Shown: piece after piece, positions 8,675 through 17,937 of the stretch
How the letters are laid out: the number at the start of each line of letters is the position of its first letter
Position numbering within the stretch: position 1 is the first letter of the stretch
From: Cyanobacteria bacterium SBLK
GTDB taxonomy: Bacteria; Cyanobacteriota; Cyanobacteriia; Cyanobacteriales; Spirulinaceae
Direction of reading: 5' to 3'
NCBI GenBank assembly: GCA_017746715.1
Contig: JAGHZQ010000098.1
Coordinates: 1-64,000 of the forward strand
DNA: 64,000 nucleotides
Notes under the pieces: model-generated
Told to the model about the DNA's origin: nothing
What the model saw: only the letters and a program-made list of their open reading frames with translations
The model's database searches: none
Made by a program: the position numbers and the translations under genes

Positions 8675-10546
8675 ATGTTTTTGAAACGAACTATGAGAGC
8701 GATCGCGATGTTTGCGATCGCCCTCTCCTTCCTCCTATCAACCTCTGCCCCAGTACTGGCGGCAAATTACGAGCCGAACTACCCCGATCGCTATATGGGC
8801 GGTCCGGCTACCCTCACCACAGCACCCAATGGGGCAATCATTTACGACAAGGCTCTTGAAGCCGCGAATGCAAACGCCTACCGCGAACCCACTGTTGAGG
8901 ATCTCGGTAATGGTATTTGGGTCATTGGTGGCGAGTCCATCGTTAACTGCATCGTCATCGAAGCACCGGATGGGTTAATTGTTTACGATACAGGTGACTC
9001 TGCGGAAGAGGGACAACGCTTTCGCAAAGCGATCGAGTCCAAGATTAGTAGTACGAAGCCCATCAAAGCAATTATCTACAGCCACAGTCACTATGCCCTT
9101 GGTGCTGGCGAAATGGTAGACGATCCGGCATCTGTTGAAATCATTGGTCACCCAAAACTCAATGAGACTGTTGAGGCTAATCTGCAAGGTGGAGGTGCCC
9201 CATCCGCGATTCCCGAACTCGGTCCGGTACTGACAGCACGGGCAGCCGTCCAATTCAACAACTATCTTCCGACTGAAGGAGAAGATGCAGCGATCGCGGC
9301 CGTTATTAAAGTCAAGCCAAAAGCATTTCTACCCGTGACTTACACCGTAGAAGATGGCGAAGAAAGAGATGTTGCGGGTTTAACCCTTCAGTTCTTCACG
9401 GAGTACATTTCGGACGACTACTCGGTGACGGTCTGGATTCCCGAAAAACAAGCGATTTTGAATAATTTTTTCTGGGATGGAACTCCTAACCTTTATTCTC
9501 TGAGGGGTGCGGTCTATCGCGATCCCCTGAGTTGGATCGACGGCCTCAAAGTGATGCGAGATCTTCAACCCTCTTACCTGCTTAACACTACCGCTCGTCC
9601 GATCGCAGGACAAGAACAGGTAGAAGAGGCACTGAACAACTACATTGATTTAGTCTCTCTGACTTACGATCAAACCCTGCGCGGTATTCTCCGAGGTTTG
9701 GGACCCGACGATCTCCGATACTTCATCTACAAGCCCCAACACTTGGCTGATGCTTATTACAATGCTGAGACCTATGGTGAGACCCCCTGGTATCCTCAAG
9801 CTGTGTTTGATTACCAAATGGGTTGGTTCGATCGCGACTCCACCAAGTTGTTCCAACTTCCTCCCCAAGAAACCGCTCAACGGCTTGTCGCTCTCATGGG
9901 CGGACGGGATGCCGTGGTGGCTGCGGCTCAATCTGCTCTAGACAACAATGAATATGCTTGGGCAGCTCAACTCATCAACTACGTTTACGAAATTAACCCC
10001 AAAGATGTAGGAGCCCGCACCATCAAGGCAAATGCACTGCGGAAAATGGGTCAACTTTCCATGGGTTCGATTGGTCGAGCTTGGTTGCTCAGCGAGGCAC
10101 GAGCACTGGAAGGGAAAGAAAGAATTCTGAAACTCCTTCCCCCCAGCCCGGCTATCATTGCAGCCGATCCTGCAACTTATGCGAACTATCATCGCGTTCG
10201 CATCGATCCCCGTCAAGCGGAGTTTATCGATAAGGTCATTACCTTTACCTTCAGCGATCGCGACAACCAAACTGTGGGTCTTCATATCCGTCGTGGTGTG
10301 GCCGAGTTTCTCCCGGATCCCGCCAATTACTCTCGGCCAGCGGACATTGCAATCTCTCTGCCCAGCGCAACCTGGGCCAAACTCTACCTCAACTTGACAA
10401 ACTTGCGGTTAGCCGTGGCCCGTGGCAATGCCCGAGTGGTCACAGGCACCGTTAAAGATGCCGTTGAGATTCTCAATCTTTTCGACAAATTCAATGTCGT
10501 CCGCAATTTCTTCGAGGTTCCCCCTCTGGGCCTGCGTAATGATTAA
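8675..10546 (+). CDS. Secreted MBL-fold alkylsulfatase-like protein with degraded metal site (623 aa)
   Basis: Overall architecture is that of SdsA1-type alkylsulfatases: signal peptide (residues 1-29, ending VLAA), metallo-beta-lactamase domain (about 75-330), alkylsulfatase dimerisation domain with tetratricopeptide-like helices (about 365-500) and an SCP2-like C-terminal domain. NLYSLRGAVYRD and FDYQMGWFDRD are family landmarks. The canonical HxHxDH motif reads H137-S-H139-Y-A-L, so the second metal's Asp and His are missing. The downstream Glu and His ligand positions also look replaced (TEYISD, NTTARP). It may be non-catalytic or use one metal. The open frame extends 71 codons upstream, but ATG 8675 fits because the signal peptide starts there. 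Confidence 0.88.
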   Translation: MFLKRTMRAIAMFAIALSFLLSTSAPVLAANYEPNYPDRYMGGPATLTTAPNGAIIYDKALEAANANAYREPTVEDLGNGIWVIGGESIVNCIVIEAPDGLIVYDTGDSAEEGQRFRKAIESKISSTKPIKAIIYSHSHYALGAGEMVDDPASVEIIGHPKLNETVEANLQGGGAPSAIPELGPVLTARAAVQFNNYLPTEGEDAAIAAVIKVKPKAFLPVTYTVEDGEERDVAGLTLQFFTEYISDDYSVTVWIPEKQAILNNFFWDGTPNLYSLRGAVYRDPLSWIDGLKVMRDLQPSYLLNTTARPIAGQEQVEEALNNYIDLVSLTYDQTLRGILRGLGPDDLRYFIYKPQHLADAYYNAETYGETPWYPQAVFDYQMGWFDRDSTKLFQLPPQETAQRLVALMGGRDAVVAAAQSALDNNEYAWAAQLINYVYEINPKDVGARTIKANALRKMGQLSMGSIGRAWLLSEARALEGKERILKLLPPSPAIIAADPATYANYHRVRIDPRQAEFIDKVITFTFSDRDNQTVGLHIRRGVAEFLPDPANYSRPADIAISLPSATWAKLYLNLTNLRLAVARGNARVVTGTVKDAVEILNLFDKFNVVRNFFEVPPLGLRND

Positions 10547-10616
10547 GTGAGAACTCCATAAACCCATCCCAAAACGAGATCGAGACTTTGTTCACCTTTT
10601 TCATGAGGTTTTGTTT

Positions 10617-13148
10617 ATGTTTTTGAAACGAATTATGAGAGGAGTTGCTGCGATCGCCCTCTCCCTCTCCTTCTATATTCAGACCTCTGCCTTGCCAGCA
10701 ATGGCACAGCAGATTTTGCCCCATCCCGACCCTATCTTCACGGGCAAAATTGGCTTGACCTACGAAGATTCTCAATCCCAGAAAGCAGAACTGAAAATCC
10801 CCTCCACTTTTGGCATTGAGAATGCCCCCAATATCCTCTTGGTCATGTTGGACGATGTGGGTTACGGTCAGCTATCCACCTTTGGCGGCAGCATTCCCAC
10901 GCCAACCTTAGATCGACTTGCTGCAAGGGGGTTGCGCTATACCCAATTCCACACCACGGGCCTGTGTTCTCCCACACGAGCAGCCCTTCTCACCGGGCGC
11001 AATTCTCACTCTGTGGCATCCGGGGCGATTATGGAGGCCGGAACAAATTTTCCGGGCTACTCCAGCATTATTCCCCAAGATAGCGCAACCATTGCCCAAA
11101 TTCTACAGGCTTATGGTTATGCCACCGCTTGGTTTGGCAAAGATCATAATACGCCCGACTGGGAAACCAGTGAGATCGGGCCCTTCGATCGCTGGCCTGT
11201 CGGTTTGGGGTTTGACTATTTTTATGGATTTGTGGGGGGCGAAACCCACCAATACCATCCTTCCTTGGTGGAAAATACAACCCGTATTGACGAACCTCCG
11301 GCAACCAATGTGGATGGCTCTCCCTATATTCTCAACACCGATTTAGCAGATCGTGCCATCAACTACATCCGCACAACCTACGCCCTATCCCCCGAAAAGC
11401 CCTTTTTCGTTTACTTTGCACCGGGAGCCGTTCATGCCCCCCATCACGTTTCTCAGGAATGGATCGACCAGTTTGCGGGTCAATTTGACATGGGTTGGGA
11501 TGAGTACCGTAACAGTACCTTTGAGCAACAAAAACTAAAAAACGTTATCCCGGATACCTCAAAACTCACCCCTCGCTCGGATGAATTGCCCGCTTGGGAT
11601 TCCTTAGATGCAGACCATCAAAAACTCTATGCCCGCATGATGGAAGTCTTTGCAGGTTTTACGGCCCAAACAGACGATGAAGTCGGTCGGGTGGTTGATG
11701 CCATTGAGGATCTCGGTTTATCAGACAACACCTTAGTGATTTACATTACCGGAGATAATGGTGCCAGTGCAGAGGGCGGATTGGATGGAGTCATCAATAC
11801 TACCACGTTCCGGAATGGTTTAGCGGAGTCCTTTGAAGACAAACTGGCTGCGATCGACGAGCTAGGAGGCCCCGAACACGATAATCATTTCCCAGCCGGT
11901 TGGGCTTGGGCGATGGATACCCCTTTTCAATGGACGAAACAAGTTGCCTCTCACTTTGGCGGAATTCGTAATGGCATGGTCATCTCTTGGCCCGATCGCA
12001 TTACCGACGTAGGAGATGTACGCTACCAATTCAGCCATGTTATCGACATTTTCCCAACCATTCTCGAAGCCATTGGCATTAAAACTCCAACTCAAGTCAA
12101 TGGTGTCACCCAAAGTCCCATTAATGGAACCAGCCTAGCCTATACTTTTGATGCAACCGATACTGAAGGCAACGATCTCAGCACAATCGATTCCCCCAGC
12201 CGTCATACAACCCAGTACTTTGAGGTTGCTGGCAACCAAGGCATTTATGATAATGGTTGGATGGCCAGTGCAATTCGCACAATCCCGTGGGCTGGGGATG
12301 AGCAGTTAGGCAACAGCTTGACCGATATGAACTGGGAACTGTACAAGGTCGGTGTCGATCCTAACGAAGTTTGTCCCAACCCCGATCCCTGTCTCTGCCT
12401 TCCTTCAGACTTTACCCAAGCAGACGATCTGGCTGCGGTCTGTCCTGCTAAGCTGGATGAAATGGTGAAGCGCTTCTATGCTGAGGCTTCTAAGAACAAT
12501 GTCTTTCCTTTAGACGATCGCCGATACGAACGCTTCGATCCAGCCCTGCGTCCCAGTCTGGTAGAAGGACGAACCTCCTTTATCTACCCGGATCGCTTCC
12601 GCACGTCTGAAGGCACGGCCCCTAACTTAAAGTCCAAAAGTCACGTTATTACCGCAGATGTCGTGCTTCCAGCAGGAGGCGAAGGGGTCTTAGTGACCCT
12701 CGCTGGTGAGTTTGGCGGTTATGGACTTTTTGTACAGGATGGCAAGTTAGTGTATGACTACAACTTAGCCGGACTCGAAGATTATCGGATTGAAGGTCCC
12801 CTGCCGATTGGGCTTCCTACCAATGTGCCGATCGCCCTCAAAGCAGTGTATCAAACTGTTTCTGACGACCTAGGTGCAGGGGGAGAGGTGACCCTCTATG
12901 CTAACGACGTGCAGATTGGTCACGGCCTCGTCTGCGAGACGATTCCCATCCGCTACAGCATGTATGAGACCTTTGATGTCGGCTTTGACACGGGTTCGGC
13001 AGTGTCTGAGAGCTATGCCGCTCTGATGCCCTTTGATTTCACGGGAACTTTGAACTCGGTCGCGATCGAAATCACTAACGATATCGCTGACGAATCCTGC
13101 GAGCCACCCATTCCCATAGGAACTTTAGTACCAGACTTTCTCGATTAG
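10617..13148 (+). CDS. Secreted arylsulfatase, CSPTR type (843 aa)
   Basis: Signal peptide MFLKRIMRGVAAIALSLSF ends at AMAQ near residue 31. The sulfatase core has APNILLVMLDDVGYG (about 70-84), the modification signature LCSPTR with Cys117, and GKDHNTPDWET around 170. TGDNGASAEGG (about 380) supplies the second metal-binding Asp-Asn pair. A jelly-roll-like C-terminal domain (about 665-830) contains GEGVLVTLAGEFGGYGLF and ETFDVGFDTGSAVSE. GAGG lies eight bases before ATG 10617, so that start beats TTG 10611. It lies 70 bases behind the alkylsulfatase-like gene and probably shares its transcript. A Cys-rich patch (CPNPDPCLCLP, about 588-598) is absent from its paralogues. Confidence 0.95.
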   Translation: MFLKRIMRGVAAIALSLSFYIQTSALPAMAQQILPHPDPIFTGKIGLTYEDSQSQKAELKIPSTFGIENAPNILLVMLDDVGYGQLSTFGGSIPTPTLDRLAARGLRYTQFHTTGLCSPTRAALLTGRNSHSVASGAIMEAGTNFPGYSSIIPQDSATIAQILQAYGYATAWFGKDHNTPDWETSEIGPFDRWPVGLGFDYFYGFVGGETHQYHPSLVENTTRIDEPPATNVDGSPYILNTDLADRAINYIRTTYALSPEKPFFVYFAPGAVHAPHHVSQEWIDQFAGQFDMGWDEYRNSTFEQQKLKNVIPDTSKLTPRSDELPAWDSLDADHQKLYARMMEVFAGFTAQTDDEVGRVVDAIEDLGLSDNTLVIYITGDNGASAEGGLDGVINTTTFRNGLAESFEDKLAAIDELGGPEHDNHFPAGWAWAMDTPFQWTKQVASHFGGIRNGMVISWPDRITDVGDVRYQFSHVIDIFPTILEAIGIKTPTQVNGVTQSPINGTSLAYTFDATDTEGNDLSTIDSPSRHTTQYFEVAGNQGIYDNGWMASAIRTIPWAGDEQLGNSLTDMNWELYKVGVDPNEVCPNPDPCLCLPSDFTQADDLAAVCPAKLDEMVKRFYAEASKNNVFPLDDRRYERFDPALRPSLVEGRTSFIYPDRFRTSEGTAPNLKSKSHVITADVVLPAGGEGVLVTLAGEFGGYGLFVQDGKLVYDYNLAGLEDYRIEGPLPIGLPTNVPIALKAVYQTVSDDLGAGGEVTLYANDVQIGHGLVCETIPIRYSMYETFDVGFDTGSAVSESYAALMPFDFTGTLNSVAIEITNDIADESCEPPIPIGTLVPDFLD

Positions 13149-13323
13149 CCGATAGTTTTGGTGCGTTCGTTGGAATGTACTGTTCTCGCTAATTTTAGGC
13201 AAGGCGGTAGGGGAGCGATCGCGAGATCGCACTCCCCCACTTATCTCACAATCAACTCGATCGCCTTTTGGGATTTATTTTTACGATCGAGACTTTGTTA
13301 ACTTTTTTCGCGAGATTTGAACC

Positions 13324-13368
13324 ATGTTTTTAAACCGGATTGGGAGAGCGATCGCGGCGATCGTTTGA
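13324..13368 (+). pseudogene. Truncated sulfatase start (signal-peptide relic, 14 codons)
   Basis: ATG 13324 opens MFLNRIGRAIAAIV and then hits TGA. The sequence matches the signal-peptide start of the neighbouring sulfatases (compare FLNRIGRSLA at 17938). The preceding leader (GATCGAGACTTTGTTAAC and on) matches the leaders before 8675 and 10617. The rest of the gene is gone, replaced by the AraC module. Confidence 0.6.
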
Positions 13369-13468
13369 TGCGATTCAACGCTTAGAAAATACTAATGGTA
13401 GCTTTAGAGATCTATTATCAGAGATGGGATAAAGTAATCGCCTTCTTTTTGAGGAGTGCGATCGCCCT

Positions 13469-13498
13469 GCTATCCTCCTTGAGGACATTGAGGATAGC
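13469..13498. repeat. Inverted repeat with loop in the opposite orientation to copy 1
   Basis: GCTATCCTC and GAGGATAGC form perfect 9-base arms around CTTGAGGACATT, the exact reverse complement of the loop at 7263-7274. It is 43 bases before the regulator's start codon. Confidence 0.7.
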
Positions 13499-13541
13499 GA
13501 ACCCCCATCCTGTTTTCTAGAGATAACAACTTGCAGCAACC

Positions 13542-14600
13542 ATGCGTATAAATGAGAATAATCGCGATCGCGACAAAACCCGACGCGATCCAGTGATTTA
13601 CAAGCGTTTTAGCGATGTGGATTGCTTCTCGGAGTTCTTACCCTATCGCCAGCATCAAACAGTGCAACTTTCTTGTGGCCCTCTTCAGAGCGAGTTGTTA
13701 GCCGTCCGGGTTGGCAATCTCTATTTTACACGGATTAGTGCCAATGCGAGCCTCCAAGCGGTAGGTTCAAAGGCGAACTTATCTCATTTAGTATTTTCCC
13801 TGATTTGGGCTGCTAGGGGCGGATATTTTTGCAGCCACGGTCAGCCCCAGAATCTCCAAACCGATTTGCATGGTTTTGATATGCAAAGGGAAGTGAATTT
13901 CATCTCTCCTCCCAAGGGCATGATAACCAGTATATTTGTTCCCACGAAACTTTTTCAAATCTGTGCCAGTCAGCTACAGCGCGACGATCTCGGCGATCGC
14001 TTTCTCGCGACCAACCACGTCACCCTGTTGCCCGATGGCATGGGGCAGCTTAAAGCCTATTTGCAAGAACTCTTTCGGGTGGTACAACACAAAACAGACT
14101 GGTTGCAACAGCCCCACATCGCGAAACTGGTCGCCGAGGATTTCGTTCCCCTGCTGGTGCGATCGATTCCCCTGCAAGGGAAAGCAAAACCCGCTCTCAA
14201 ACCCTCCCGACGGGCTCCCCTCATTGCCCGAGCGGAAAAAGAAATGGTGGATTGCTTAGAACAACCCCTCACCCTCAAGGAACTCGCCCGACGATTGGGA
14301 TCGAGTAGTTCCGCCCTCTCCTACGGATTTAAAGACATCTTTGGCATGAGTCCCATGCGCTATCTCAAAGTCCGACGGCTCAATGCCGTACGGCGCTATC
14401 TTAAAGCCGGCGATCCGGAGCGACATAAGGTAGAAGCTCTAGCCAACCGATTTGGGTTCTGGAACGCGGGTCACTTTACCAAAGATTACAAAACCTTATT
14501 CGGGGAATTGCCTTCAAAAACGCTGCGAACTCCAACCAAACACTTGAGTATAACCAATTGGGAGATAATCGAGATTAATACTTTACAAAACGAATTATAG
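13542..14600 (+). CDS. AraC-family transcriptional regulator, copy 2 (352 aa)
   Basis: Same length as the regulator at 7327 and near-identical from about residue 130 onward, including the C-terminal double helix-turn-helix (LKELARRLGSSSSALSYG and LANRFGFWNAGHFTKDYK). The N-terminal half has most of the substitutions, for example VFSLIWAARGGYFCSHG against FTIILATKDGHFCSHG. That would suit two regulators answering to different ligands at the same kind of operator, which is inference. It is followed by the conserved spacer and the sulfatase at 14883. All domains are intact, so I see no sign that it is broken. Confidence 0.92.
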   Translation: MRINENNRDRDKTRRDPVIYKRFSDVDCFSEFLPYRQHQTVQLSCGPLQSELLAVRVGNLYFTRISANASLQAVGSKANLSHLVFSLIWAARGGYFCSHGQPQNLQTDLHGFDMQREVNFISPPKGMITSIFVPTKLFQICASQLQRDDLGDRFLATNHVTLLPDGMGQLKAYLQELFRVVQHKTDWLQQPHIAKLVAEDFVPLLVRSIPLQGKAKPALKPSRRAPLIARAEKEMVDCLEQPLTLKELARRLGSSSSALSYGFKDIFGMSPMRYLKVRRLNAVRRYLKAGDPERHKVEALANRFGFWNAGHFTKDYKTLFGELPSKTLRTPTKHLSITNWEIIEINTLQNEL

Positions 14601-14882
14601 GTTAGGGCGGAATACTTTTAAAGTATCAATATTTTTTTTTGATAATTCAAAAAGTTGGAATTTTTGAGTAATCAAAATTGGAGTAGATGGCTATTCTTAC
14701 GCTGGGTGTTGAAAACCTATCAATTCGCTTGTTGATTTGAGGAGTTTTACCTGCCGCGAACTGATTTTTTAGATGGGAGTTGCGATCGCGCGATCGCTTC
14801 CTCCTACCGCCCATCCCAAGATGATTCAGATCGCGTTTTGGGATGCGTTCCGAATTGACAATTTTTTTGTGAGGCTTTGCCC
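14601..14882 (+). other. Conserved spacer after AraC copy 2
   Basis: Second copy of the spacer seen at 8386 and 17635. The vestigial signal-peptide start is more decayed here: the GTG is lost and the AAACGATTTTTTAAG stretch reads AACTGATTTTTTAG. It ends with GAGG eight bases before the sulfatase start. Confidence 0.5.
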
Positions 14883-17390
14883 ATGTTTTTAAACAGTCTT
14901 TTGCACCGGATTTTGCGATCGCTCGCCATGTTTGCGATCGCCGTCTCCCTCCTGTGGGGAGCAATTTCTCCCCCGGTCTTGGCACAAACTGCCGATTGTA
15001 CGGTTGAGGGCGCTTGCCTTCCCTTCCCTCCCGTCCCTTCCGCAAGTAACGCCGAGGAGACCCTACAAGAATCCACGATGATTCGGCGGGAAGAACCGAA
15101 TTATCTCCCCGACGATGCCCCCAATATTCTCATTATCCTTCTCGATGATGTGGGATTTGGACAGGCTGAAGCCTTTGGGGGGGAAATTCACGCCCCCACC
15201 ATTCAACGGCTTTGGGATGACGGAATTGCCTACAACACCTTTCACACCACCGCGATCTGCTCTCCCACCCGTGCCGCCCTGTTGACCGGACGCAACCATC
15301 AGAAGGTACACTCCGGCACGATTACCGAACGGGCGCTAGACTGGGATGGTTATCTCGGTGTCATTCCCGATACGACAGCAACACTGCCAGCAGTATTGCG
15401 GGAATATGGTTACAAGACTGCCGCCTTTGGCAAATGGCATAACACCCCCGCTACTGAAACCACCAAAATGGGACCCTTCGATCGCTGGCCCACCGGCTAT
15501 GGCTTTGACTATTTCTATGGCTTTCTGGCCGGAGAAACCTCCCAATACGAGCCGCGCTTGTTTGAAAATACCAACGCGATCGAACCCCCCCACGAGTTCC
15601 CGGATGGAAGTCCCTACCATTTAAGTGAAGATATGGCAAACCAAGCCGTGACTTGGCTGCGTCAGCGCCAAGCCTATAGCCCCGACAAGCCCTTCTTTCT
15701 CTACTGGGCTCCCGGTGCCGCCCACGGTCCTCATCACATCTTCAGCGAGTTAGCCGATAAATATAAAGACGACGAGGGTAATAGTCTATTTGGGGATGGC
15801 TGGGATGCTTTGCGCGCCCGCACCTTTGAGCGCCAGAAAAATTTAGCGTGGCTTCCCCTCGCAGCCGATGCCGTCGATACCCCTCGACCGGAAGGGATGA
15901 GAGCTTGGAGCGAAATTCCCGAATCCGAACGAGCTTTCCAAATCCGCTTGATGGAGCTTTACGCTGCCTTTGTTGAGGATGTCGATACCCAAGCCGGTAA
16001 AATTGTTGACGAACTCGAAGCCGAAGGCATTCGAGACAACACCCTTATCTTTTACATCTGGGGCGACAACGGTGCCAGTGCTGAAGGCCAAAATGGCAGC
16101 ATCAGCGAACTGCTGGCTCAGAATCAGATTGACAATACCGTAGACGAACAACTCCAAGCTCTCAGCGACCAATTTGGCACCGAAGAAGACCCCTCGGGTC
16201 TGTCTGCTTTGGGAACTGCCAAAACAGACAATATGTATAATGCAGCTTGGGCTTGGGCTGGGGATGCACCGTTCCGCTATACCAAGCTGATTGCCTCTCA
16301 CTTCGGCGGGACTCGCAATCCCCTAGTGATTTCTTGGCCAGCTAAGATTACCCCTGACTCCACCGCCCGTTCCCAGTTCCATCACGTTAACGACATCACC
16401 CCCACCATTTACGAGATATTGGGCATTACCCCACCGGAAGAGTTCTATGGCATTAGTCAAGATCCGATCGATGGTGTCAGTATGGCCTATACCTTCAACA
16501 ATGCGGATGCTCCCGGTCAAAAAAAGATCCAGTATTTTGAGAATAACGGCAGTCGGGGTATCTATGACGACGGGTGGTATGCCTGCACGTTTGGTCCTCT
16601 GACTCCTTGGATCGCTGGCTCTAGCCCCGATCTAGAAAATTGGGATTCTCGCGACGATGTGTGGGAATTATACGACCTGACGACGGACTTCATGCAGCAG
16701 AACGATCTTGCAGACACATATCCAGACAAGCTGGAGGAGATGAAGCAATTGTTCTTGCAAGAAGCAGAAGAAAATAAGGTCTTTCCCATTGGCGGCGGGC
16801 TCTGGACTCGCATTCATCCCGAAGATCGGATCGCGACTCCTTACACGAGTTGGACGTTTGATACCAATACGACTCGGATGCCAGAATTTACGGCACCCGG
16901 TCTGGGTCGCGAAAGCAATACCGTGACGATTGATGTCGCACTCAATGGCAACGATTCTGGAGTGCTCTATGCCCTCGGCGGTGCGAGTGGCGGTTTGACC
17001 TTGTTTATGAAGGACGGAAAGCTCGAGTACGAGTACAACATGTTGTTGTTGGATCGCTACAAGGCTGAATCCACCGCGATCGCACCCGGTCCTCACACCA
17101 TTCAGGTGCAAACCACCTTCACGAGTTCGGACCCTTTTGGTCCAGCCGATGTAGCGATTCGGGTCGATGGAACCCAAGTTGCCAGCACTACGGTCGAGCG
17201 CGCGGTACCTGCGGCTTTTACCGCCAGTGAGACCTTTGATGTGGGGACGGATTTGGGTTCTCCTGTTTCGCTGGATTACGCCGATAACGCGCCTTTCTCT
17301 TTCACGGGTACGATTAACACGGTGAAAGTAGATCTTGCCAATCCCGAGGCACGTCACTTCTTACCCGTACTCTCGCCTTTCTTCGACTAG
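14883..17390 (+). CDS. Secreted arylsulfatase, CSPTR type, paralogue A (835 aa)
   Basis: Signal peptide with hydrophobic core LAMFAIAVSLLWGAI ends at VLAQ near residue 35, then a short Cys/Pro linker. The core has APNILIILLDDVGFG (about 79-93), signature ICSPTR with Cys126, GKWHNTPATET near 185, and WGDNGASAEGQ with the second metal-binding Asp-Asn. The C-terminal domain (about 665-825) includes DSGVLYALGGASGGLTLF and ETFDVGTDLGSPVS. It is very close to the sulfatase at 17938 along the whole length and into the 3' flank, so the two are a recent duplication. GAGG at 14871-14874 fixes ATG 14883 over the upstream in-frame TTG. Confidence 0.95.
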   Translation: MFLNSLLHRILRSLAMFAIAVSLLWGAISPPVLAQTADCTVEGACLPFPPVPSASNAEETLQESTMIRREEPNYLPDDAPNILIILLDDVGFGQAEAFGGEIHAPTIQRLWDDGIAYNTFHTTAICSPTRAALLTGRNHQKVHSGTITERALDWDGYLGVIPDTTATLPAVLREYGYKTAAFGKWHNTPATETTKMGPFDRWPTGYGFDYFYGFLAGETSQYEPRLFENTNAIEPPHEFPDGSPYHLSEDMANQAVTWLRQRQAYSPDKPFFLYWAPGAAHGPHHIFSELADKYKDDEGNSLFGDGWDALRARTFERQKNLAWLPLAADAVDTPRPEGMRAWSEIPESERAFQIRLMELYAAFVEDVDTQAGKIVDELEAEGIRDNTLIFYIWGDNGASAEGQNGSISELLAQNQIDNTVDEQLQALSDQFGTEEDPSGLSALGTAKTDNMYNAAWAWAGDAPFRYTKLIASHFGGTRNPLVISWPAKITPDSTARSQFHHVNDITPTIYEILGITPPEEFYGISQDPIDGVSMAYTFNNADAPGQKKIQYFENNGSRGIYDDGWYACTFGPLTPWIAGSSPDLENWDSRDDVWELYDLTTDFMQQNDLADTYPDKLEEMKQLFLQEAEENKVFPIGGGLWTRIHPEDRIATPYTSWTFDTNTTRMPEFTAPGLGRESNTVTIDVALNGNDSGVLYALGGASGGLTLFMKDGKLEYEYNMLLLDRYKAESTAIAPGPHTIQVQTTFTSSDPFGPADVAIRVDGTQVASTTVERAVPAAFTASETFDVGTDLGSPVSLDYADNAPFSFTGTINTVKVDLANPEARHFLPVLSPFFD

Positions 17391-17566
17391 ATATTTATAG
17401 AAGAATATCAATCGTGGAAAAGTTGTAGCTGTAGGGCGGGCAATGCTCGCCCTCACTCACCTCGCATCCATTCGACAACTCGATATTTTGTGGCGATCGC
17501 CGCGATCGTGCCGCCGGCAAAATAACCAATACCTGTTTTGATGCGGGAGATGTCTATTGCAAAATC

Positions 17567-17634
17567 CGAAAAAGCACTTAACTTTAACCTATTAGGAGAT
17601 AATCAATACCAATACTTTACAAAACGAATTATAA
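17567..17634 (+). pseudogene. 3' remnant of a third AraC-family regulator gene
   Basis: The sequence GGAGATAATC through CTTTACAAAACGAATTATAA matches the last codons and stop of both intact AraC genes. The following 190 bases match their downstream spacer. Only about 20 codons survive; the rest of the gene has been deleted. Confidence 0.65.
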
Positions 17635-17787
17635 GTTAGGGCAGTTTTTTTTTAATCATAAATATTTTATTTTGATGATTCAAAAAGTTGGAATTTTTGG
17701 ATATTCAAAATTTCGGCAGATGACTATTCTTACCCTGGGTGCTGAAAACATATCAATTCGCTTGTTGATTTTAGGAGTTTTGTTCTC

Positions 17788-17937
17788 GTGAAACGATTTT
17801 TTAAGAGGAGAGTTGCGATCGCGACTTTCCTCTTACTTTCCCGATCGGGTCTGCTGTCTTGGCTTCCGACTGCTCCGGCTTTGGCCCGATATAGGATGCA
17901 GCTCGAATTTATTAACCCTTTTGATGAGGTCTTATCC
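17788..17937 (+). pseudogene. Orphan signal peptide (ghost gene) fused in frame to the next sulfatase
   Basis: GTG 17788, with AGGAG 12 bases upstream, encodes MKRFFKRRVAIATFLLL and then SGLLSWLPTAPALAR, a complete signal peptide with cleavage site. It closely resembles that of the CTAGR sulfatase at 4120 (SGMLPWLPTERAFAQ). Instead of a mature protein it runs through 17 codons into the ATG of the next sulfatase without a stop. I read it as the remains of a CTAGR-type sulfatase whose body was lost. Confidence 0.6.

Larger units (their letters stand above)
13149..13541. other. Intergenic region with sulfatase relic and start of module 2
   Basis: Holds a truncated sulfatase start (13324-13368) and then the upstream part of the duplicated AraC module from about 13385. 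No intact gene was seen. Confidence 0.6.
13385..14844 (+). repeat. Copy 2 of the duplicated AraC module
   Basis: Direct repeat of 7170-8632, offset about 6.2 kb. It covers the regulator's upstream region, the whole AraC gene and the spacer with the vestigial signal-peptide start. Confidence 0.85.
17391..17937 (+). other. Inter-sulfatase region with AraC remnant, conserved spacer and orphan signal peptide
   Basis: It starts with a 3' flank shared with 20571-20622 (GCTCGCCCTCACTCACCTCG against GCTCTCATTCACCTCG), so the duplicated sulfatase unit included its downstream flank. It continues with the AraC remnant, the third copy of the spacer and a signal-peptide-like reading frame from GTG 17788. 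Confidence 0.6.

Noticed and set aside
16668..17357. A 229-codon - strand frame opposite sulfatase paralogue A
   Set aside because: Antisense of the conserved C-terminal domain. The similar frame opposite paralogue B follows from the duplication, not from selection.
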